Below, piece after piece: positions 58,929 to 64,000 of a stretch of 64,000 nt of DNA. This stretch comes from Flavobacterium tegetincola DSM 22377 (GTDB lineage Bacteria; Bacteroidota; Bacteroidia; Flavobacteriales; Flavobacteriaceae), in contig NZ_AUDN01000020.1 of assembly GCF_000425485.1 (NCBI RefSeq), positions 62,001 to 126,000 on the forward strand, given 5' to 3'. The position numbers and the translations under genes were made by a program. Under the pieces are notes generated by a model. That model saw only the letters and a list, made by a program, of their open reading frames with translations. It was not told where the DNA came from and searched no databases. How positions within the stretch are numbered: the stretch's first letter is position 1; each line of letters begins with the position of its first letter.

Positions 58929-60284
58929 ATGAAAAAAACAAAACTAGTCGTGATAGGTGGCGATGCCGCTGGAATGTCGGCAGCATCAAAAGTGAGAAGA
59001 GAACAACCTGATTTTGAAATTATCGTTTTTGAAAAGTCGGAATACACCTCGTATTCAGCGTGCGGAATTCCATATTTTATTTCCGGAAAGGTAGAAGAGT
59101 TGGACGAGTTAATAGTGCGATCTCCAACTCAATTTATTGAAAAGTATAACATTCAAGCCAAAACACTTCATGAAGTTTTAGAAGTAGACACGGATCAGAA
59201 CAGAATTTTGGTCTGCAACCGTAAAGACAAAACTCAATTTTGGGAATCGTATGATGCGCTCTTAATTGCCACAGGTGGAAAAGCGTTTTGCCCTGAAGTT
59301 AAAAATCATACAGCAAATGGAATCTTTGGAATTCAGACGCTGACTAGTGGTAGTAAGGTGGACACTTTTTTAAAGAAGCATCAACCTAAAAGTGCTGTAA
59401 TTATTGGAGGTGGCTACATTGGTTTAGAAATGGCAGAAGCCTTAATTTTGAGAGGAATGAAAGTAACAATCGTGGATAGAGCTCCAGAAGTAATGTCTAC
59501 TTTAGATCCCGATATGGGAAAAAAAGTACATGAAGCCTTAGAAAATTTGGGAGTAGAAATTTTCAATTCGGAATCACTTGATCACTTCGAAGAGAAAGAC
59601 GGGTTGGTATCAGCCGTGGTTACGGACAAACAAACGATCAAGACCAACTTAGTGATTTTAGGAATGGGAACCGCTCCAAATACTTCGTTCTTGATTAATT
59701 CTAATATTGAATTATCGGAGAAGAAAGCCATTAAAGTCAATGACAAGCAGCAAACGAATGTTAAGAATGTTTGGTCTGCAGGAGATTGTGCAGAAACGTT
59801 ACATTTGGTAAGTAATAAACCATTTTACATCGCTTTGGGAACTGTGGCCAATAAGACAGGTTTAGTTGCAGGAACCAACATTGCTGGTGGCGATTTAAAA
59901 TTTCCAGGAGTTGTGGCCACAGCCGTTTGCAAAATTTGCGTGCATGAAATAGCAAGAACTGGATTGTTAGAAAAAGAATGTGTAGACTTAAAAATTGATT
60001 TTGTATCAACTATTATCAAGTCTAAAACACGGGCACATTATTATCCTGAGGCAAAAGATATTTTTGTCAAATTAATTGCTGAGAAAGGAACGGGTAAGTT
60101 GCTTGGAGGACAGATTATTGGTGAAGAAGGAGCTGCAAAAAGGATTGATGTACTAGCAACCGCTTTGACTTATAAACTTACTTTGCAAAACATTATAGAT
60201 CTAGATTTGTCTTATGCACCACCATTTTCGCCTGTTTGGGATCCCGTTCAAACTGCTGCGCGAAAATTAATTGGTATGATTTGA
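58929..60284 (+). CDS. FAD-dependent pyridine-nucleotide oxidoreductase, CoA-disulfide reductase-like
   Basis: 451 aa. FAD motif VVIGGDAAGMSAA (8-20), the single active-site Cys45 in SACGIPY, NAD motif VIIGGGYIGLEMAEAL, and WSAGDCAE before the dimerisation domain. One Cys rather than a CxxxxC pair points to the CoA-disulfide reductase / NADH oxidase / persulfide-reductase group. No rhodanese domain is attached, so a plain CoADR or Nox activity is likely. No partner gene is adjacent. Monocistronic, with a terminator behind. Confidence 0.87.
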   Translation: MKKTKLVVIGGDAAGMSAASKVRREQPDFEIIVFEKSEYTSYSACGIPYFISGKVEELDELIVRSPTQFIEKYNIQAKTLHEVLEVDTDQNRILVCNRKDKTQFWESYDALLIATGGKAFCPEVKNHTANGIFGIQTLTSGSKVDTFLKKHQPKSAVIIGGGYIGLEMAEALILRGMKVTIVDRAPEVMSTLDPDMGKKVHEALENLGVEIFNSESLDHFEEKDGLVSAVVTDKQTIKTNLVILGMGTAPNTSFLINSNIELSEKKAIKVNDKQQTNVKNVWSAGDCAETLHLVSNKPFYIALGTVANKTGLVAGTNIAGGDLKFPGVVATAVCKICVHEIARTGLLEKECVDLKIDFVSTIIKSKTRAHYYPEAKDIFVKLIAEKGTGKLLGGQIIGEEGAAKRIDVLATALTYKLTLQNIIDLDLSYAPPFSPVWDPVQTAARKLIGMI

Positions 60285-60335
60285 TTTCAAGTTATTTGAT
60301 ATTTTAATAACTCATAATATAAATTACATTTCATT

Positions 60336-60370
60336 AAAAAACCCACGGCTAGTACCGTGGGTTAATTTTT
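60336..60370. terminator. Bidirectional terminator between the CoADR-like gene and dsbD
   Basis: Perfect stem AACCCACGG/CCGTGGGTT with a 6-nt loop, A-rich and T-rich flanks. Confidence 0.9.
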
Positions 60371-60394
60371 AGAACCGTAATTTAAGTGCTTACT

Positions 60395-62467
60395 TTATTT
60401 TTTAAAGTTTGCAATTCCTTCTCGTAACCACGATTTGTATTCTTCAACTTCAGGTGTATAACCCACTGGTTTATTTAAATTTTCTTCGTCATGACCCATT
60501 AAGATATAATACGGCTGAATGTTCGCTTTGTATTTTGTAATGGCAAAATCACTCCACTTTTTTCCACAAGTATCAATCTCTTTTCCATTTGCATTTACAA
60601 AGACTTGATCAGCAGGTAACGGAGTACGATCATCTACGTACAGAGAAATCAATACAACTTCACCTTTTAAAATTGATAAAATTTCTGGTTTAGACCATAC
60701 TTTTTCTTCCATTCTTCGGCAATTTACACAGGTAACGCCAGTAAAATCAATCATTACAGGTTTGTTTACTTTTTTGGCATAAGCCAAACCATCGTCATAA
60801 TTGTGAAAGGCGACGATGTTATGTGGTCCATATTGAGCATGGTCTGGTAAACTTTCTGCCGTTGTTGCAGCGGCTGCAGAAGCTTTAGAGCCTACACCGT
60901 TTGGACTTTCACTATAACTCATAGGTGGTGGAAAACCGCTTATAATATTTAAAGGTGCACCCCAAAGACCAGGAATTAAGTAGACTGTAAATGTAAGGGT
61001 CAACAACCCTAGTAAAAGTCTTCCAACTGATATATTAGAAATGGGACTGTCGTGTGGCAAAGTAATTTTCCCCAAAAGGTACAGACTTAACCCACCAAAA
61101 ATAGCAATCCATACGGCAATAAATGTTTCGCGTTCCAATAAATGCCAGTCCATTACTAAATCTGCCATCGATAAGAATTTAAATGCTAAAGCCAATTCGA
61201 TAAAACCAAATACCACTTTCACAGTATTTAACCAGCCGCCTGATTTAGGCAAGCTTCCCATCATACTTGGAAATAATGCAAAAATCACAAAAGGAAATGC
61301 AAGGCCTACGCCAAATCCAAACATAGCAATTGTCAGTAAAGTTGCACCACCATCTGTAGATAAAACGCCACCAATAACAGCTCCTAGAGCAGGTCCCGTA
61401 CATGAAAAAGAAACAATAATTAGGGTTAAAGCCATGAAGAAAATCCCAGCAAAACCACCTTTATTTGAAGCATTATCTACTTTGTTTGCCAATGAAGAAG
61501 GCATTGTAATCTCGAACGCACCTAAAAATGAAATAGCAAAAACTAAGAAGATGATAAAGAAAAAGATGTTCAAGTAAGGATTAGTAGAAATCTCATAAAA
61601 AATATCTGGACTTAAACTTTGGAAGATGTGGAATGGTAAAGAAATCAAAACATAAATCATGATGATGAAAAACCCGTACATCAATGCATTAATTCGGCCC
61701 TTTTTCTTATCACCACCTGCACTTTGCTTCAAGAAAAAGCTTACAGTCATTGGTATCATTGGAAAAACACAAGGTGTGAATGTTACTAAAATTCCCGCCA
61801 AAAGTGTTCCTAAAAATAACAACCAGAGATTAATTTCATCTGATTTTTGTTCCTCAGTAACAGGTGCTGGAGTTTCTGTTGTAGCTGTATCAGGTTGGTC
61901 TGCCGCTTTCATCGTTTCTACATCAGAAGTATCAACAGTACTTTTGTTTGAAATAGGCACAATTGGCTCAATGGATGATTCGTCTGTGTCGGCTACTACA
62001 GCTTTTTCAGTGATTTTTAATACGGGCAATTTAAAAATCAAATCTTTATCTTGCTGAATACACTGTTCCTTGCAAACTTGGTAATACAGATTAACTCTTA
62101 TTTCTTTTAACTTAGGATTGGTGATTTTTACAACTTGCTTAAATTGAGCCGATTTTGCAAAGTAATATTCATCTACTTCAAAAATGTCATTGAATACTTT
62201 TTTGTAGGGACTTTCGATTGTTTTGCCTACGGTAGCGTAATTTCCTTTGGTGTCTTTATAGGTAAATTCAAATGGCAAAGAACCACCATCAGGAGTATAT
62301 TGCGAATACATGTGCCATTCGTCTTCTATTGTTGCACTCATGATCAGCTCAAACTCAGTGTCTGATTTTTGAACCACTTTGGTTTTCCACTTTACAGGAT
62401 CTAAAATTTGAGCGGACAAGGAATGAACTGCAAAAAAAGCTAGTAGAATATAAAGTAATTTTTTCAT
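60395..62467 (-). CDS. dsbD: Thiol:disulfide interchange protein DsbD
   Basis: 690 aa. Signal peptide LLYILLAFFAVHSLSAQ, an N-terminal Ig-like domain (about 25-150) whose CKEQC carries the reducing Cys pair, an Asp/Thr/Glu-rich linker, a CcdA-like membrane domain with about eight helices (about 210-490) containing FTPCVFPMIP and FSCTGPALG, then a C-terminal thioredoxin-like domain with CVNC near residues 578-581. It carries electrons from cytoplasmic thioredoxin to the periplasm for disulfide isomerases and cytochrome c maturation. Its ATG overlaps the tilS stop (ATGA). Confidence 0.95.
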   Translation of the reverse strand: MKKLLYILLAFFAVHSLSAQILDPVKWKTKVVQKSDTEFELIMSATIEDEWHMYSQYTPDGGSLPFEFTYKDTKGNYATVGKTIESPYKKVFNDIFEVDEYYFAKSAQFKQVVKITNPKLKEIRVNLYYQVCKEQCIQQDKDLIFKLPVLKITEKAVVADTDESSIEPIVPISNKSTVDTSDVETMKAADQPDTATTETPAPVTEEQKSDEINLWLLFLGTLLAGILVTFTPCVFPMIPMTVSFFLKQSAGGDKKKGRINALMYGFFIIMIYVLISLPFHIFQSLSPDIFYEISTNPYLNIFFFIIFLVFAISFLGAFEITMPSSLANKVDNASNKGGFAGIFFMALTLIIVSFSCTGPALGAVIGGVLSTDGGATLLTIAMFGFGVGLAFPFVIFALFPSMMGSLPKSGGWLNTVKVVFGFIELALAFKFLSMADLVMDWHLLERETFIAVWIAIFGGLSLYLLGKITLPHDSPISNISVGRLLLGLLTLTFTVYLIPGLWGAPLNIISGFPPPMSYSESPNGVGSKASAAAATTAESLPDHAQYGPHNIVAFHNYDDGLAYAKKVNKPVMIDFTGVTCVNCRRMEEKVWSKPEILSILKGEVVLISLYVDDRTPLPADQVFVNANGKEIDTCGKKWSDFAITKYKANIQPYYILMGHDEENLNKPVGYTPEVEEYKSWLREGIANFKK

Positions 62468-63780
62468 TGTATTAAATCAATTTGTAATAGGGTTGTTGTT
62501 GTGTTACTAATTTTAAATCGTTCATCAGCTCTTAATCCTACTACCCAAATAATTTCGGTTCCAGAACATAAAAGCCACGCATTTTCTTTTTCTATTTGGG
62601 AAAGTTTCTCATCTTTAAAAAATTTACTAACTTTTTTAGACTTGCCATTCATTCCCAAAGGATGAAAAATATCGCCTGTTTTCCAACGTCGCAAAGTCAG
62701 TGGATAACTCAATTTTTCGTCATCGACAAATATAGTTTTATTTGTACTATAAAAAGGTTTTGAAACTTTACATAAAAGCAGTTTTATGTGAAAATTAACT
62801 TCGGCCGTTCCTTTATGAATACGAAACTCAGAAGTACTATTCCCGATTTTCGGAGCAATTATTAGATAGTTTCTGTTTTTAAGCAATTGATACTGCTCAG
62901 AAAGAATTTTTTTACCAGATTCTGCATCTACGAGGTCATAGATGTCTTGCCAAGCAGTAAAACCCAAAGGCTGAAGCCACTGATACAAGTACGCTTTATA
63001 GTTTGGGAGGAGTTTTAGTTCTTCAATATTTATTTTCTTATAATCCACTTCATCTTCAACTACTTTTTTGTAAACAATACGCGAAGCATCATCAACTAAA
63101 GATTGTGCTTGCTGCAGGTTTTGTAAAGTTTGCTGAAATGAATTGGAAAAGGAAGGATTTAGCTCACGCAAAATAGGAGCGAGGTGGTGTCTGATTTTAT
63201 TTCTTACGTAATAATCGGTTGCATTTGAAGCGTCTTCGCGCCAATTGATATTATTAACCTTGGCAAATTTTTCAATATCACTTCTGCTAAAATTTAACAA
63301 TGGACGAATAATTTTATCATTTTGTAGCGGAATGCCGGTCAGTCCATCGATACCAGTTCCACGGGAAAGATTAATGATAAAGGTTTCAACACTGTCGTCC
63401 AAATGGTGAGCCGTAGCAATAAAGTCAAAATTTTCTTTTTGTAAAACTTCGTAGAAATAGTCGTAACGCAATTTTCGAGCGGCTATTTGGGTAGATAATT
63501 TGTAATCTGTGGCAAATGCCTTTGTGTCAAAACTAGTAGTAAAAAACTGAATATTATTTTCTAAACAATACGCTTCAACAAATTTTTGATCCAAATCACT
63601 CTCAGTAGCTCGAAGATTAAAATTACAATGTACGATTGAAAAATTCAAGTTGCTTTTTAGAAATAATGCTGCAAGTACGATACTGTCAATGCCACCACTC
63701 ACGGCCAAAAGCAAGTGCTTAGAATGGATTGAAGGAAAATGGTGTACAATATTATTTTGAAATTTTAATAGCATGTTCAA
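62464..63780 (-). CDS. tilS: tRNA(Ile)-lysidine synthase
   Basis: 438 aa. PP-loop SGGIDS (28-33), the ATAHHLDDSVETFIINLSRG motif, LTGIPLQNDKIIRPLL and RNKIRHHLAPIL, plus a C-terminal substrate-binding part with PLTLRRWKTGDIFHPLGMNG. It lysidinylates C34 of the CAU anticodon, turning a Met-type tRNA into Ile. Met3 is an alternative start. It follows pabB by 17 bases and overlaps dsbD by 4, so the three are one transcriptional unit. Confidence 0.95.
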   Translation of the reverse strand: MNMLLKFQNNIVHHFPSIHSKHLLLAVSGGIDSIVLAALFLKSNLNFSIVHCNFNLRATESDLDQKFVEAYCLENNIQFFTTSFDTKAFATDYKLSTQIAARKLRYDYFYEVLQKENFDFIATAHHLDDSVETFIINLSRGTGIDGLTGIPLQNDKIIRPLLNFSRSDIEKFAKVNNINWREDASNATDYYVRNKIRHHLAPILRELNPSFSNSFQQTLQNLQQAQSLVDDASRIVYKKVVEDEVDYKKINIEELKLLPNYKAYLYQWLQPLGFTAWQDIYDLVDAESGKKILSEQYQLLKNRNYLIIAPKIGNSTSEFRIHKGTAEVNFHIKLLLCKVSKPFYSTNKTIFVDDEKLSYPLTLRRWKTGDIFHPLGMNGKSKKVSKFFKDEKLSQIEKENAWLLCSGTEIIWVVGLRADERFKISNTTTTLLQIDLIQ

Positions 63781-63797
63781 AAATACTAAATTTATAT

Positions 63798-64000
63798 CTA
63801 AAGCACTTCGCTATCATTCAAAACAAGACGCATTGCTCGTGCTTTTAAAAGACATTCCTCATATTCTTTTTCAGGTTCGGACTTTGAAGTTATCGCGCTT
63901 CCCACTGAAAATGAAGCATAATTTTCAGTTGCGTTATACAAAATACTTCGAATGACTACGTTAAAGTCAAAATCGTTTTCAGGAGTAAAATAACCAATGG
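63798..64000 (-). CDS. pabB: Aminodeoxychorismate/anthranilate synthase component I, C-terminal fragment
   Basis: Translated on the minus strand, the right edge of the window gives 67 codons, ending in TAG at 63798-63800. The visible part contains IGYFTPENDFDFNVVIRSIL, ASFSVGSAITSKSEPEKEY and ends LNDSEVL. This is the C-terminal part of the chorismate-binding enzyme family: GYF near the active site, VGSAIT (the GAGI-type motif) and the EYEECLLKARAM helix. PabB makes aminodeoxychorismate for folate; TrpE-type anthranilate synthase cannot be excluded from this fragment. It precedes tilS by 17 bases. The start lies outside the window. Confidence 0.85.
   Translation of the reverse strand, partial: IGYFTPENDFDFNVVIRSILYNATENYASFSVGSAITSKSEPEKEYEECLLKARAMRLVLNDSEVL

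Noticed and set aside
63773..63955. Plus-strand 60-codon frame at the right edge
   Set aside because: It is the antisense shadow of pabB, which has clear family motifs on the minus strand.

Overview
The window is about 64 kb of low-GC, tightly packed chromosome from a member of the Bacteroidota, almost certainly a Flavobacterium-like gliding bacterium of the family Flavobacteriaceae. Evidence: gldF and gldG gliding genes; a Bacteroidota-length NusB (312 aa) and PurC (319 aa); Shine-Dalgarno sites play no visible role; many genes are preceded by the phylum's -7 box TAnnTTTG; lipoproteins carry acidic residues after the lipid cysteine; intergenic repeats have a flavobacterial look. I found no rRNA, tRNA, CRISPR array, prophage, integrase or transposase. 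This is core chromosome rather than an island.

Layout. 1-4.2 kb: end of a universal stress protein, a membrane-anchored MutS-like ATPase, an aldehyde dehydrogenase. 4.2-9.0 kb (minus strand): SAM hydrolase, ABM monooxygenase, gldF, gldG, dnaN. 9.1-12.6 kb: phoH, purC, then a DEAD-box helicase pointing back. 12.8-19.1 kb: a four-gene operon (DUF4856 lipoprotein, imelysin lipoprotein, HTTM membrane protein, TonB-dependent receptor) that looks like an outer-membrane iron or metal uptake system. 19-24 kb: Zn/Cd-type P-ATPase, a sirtuin lacking zinc cysteines, an orphan lipoprotein, TrmH, a carboxypeptidase-regulatory-like protein. 24-32 kb: RGG-tailed DEAD-box helicase, rdgB, SGNH hydrolase, DUF1456, esterase, TerB-like protein, uvrB. 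32-37 kb: ABC exporter, rlmF, orphan, nudK-type NUDIX, thiamine pyrophosphokinase. 37-42 kb: monomeric isocitrate dehydrogenase, rplS, PepSY-like protein, trmD, SDR reductase. 42-50 kb: an 839-bp gap with a large hairpin repeat and a gene remnant, MFS transporter, cyclophilin-FKBP fusion, secreted orphan, thioredoxin-like protein, CsaA-like protein, PUR-family protein, second ABC exporter, leucine dehydrogenase. 50-64 kb: nusB, DUF1573, yajC, class V aminotransferase, LpxL-type acyltransferase, rhomboid, SIMPL protein, tandem msrB genes, alpha/beta hydrolase, four-helix-bundle-like protein, CoA-disulfide-reductase-like enzyme, dsbD, tilS and the end of pabB.

The least explained parts are non-coding. 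Three copies of one repeat (23.3, 26.4 and 31.9 kb) keep fixed-length conserved arms of 24 and 35 nt around an inverted-repeat core that is completely different in each copy. All three have the same orientation relative to the gene whose 3' end they follow. A larger relative of similar design sits at 42.0 kb, downstream of a coding remnant. Two further short palindromic families occur twice each. The imelysin/HTTM operon is the best candidate for an incompletely described protein system.

Where the longest open frame runs upstream of the credible start, I give the shorter start and the reason (P-ATPase, uvrB, MFS, NUDIX, TonB receptor, class V aminotransferase, alpha/beta hydrolase, the orphan at 45 kb). 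A truncated pabB lies at the right edge.
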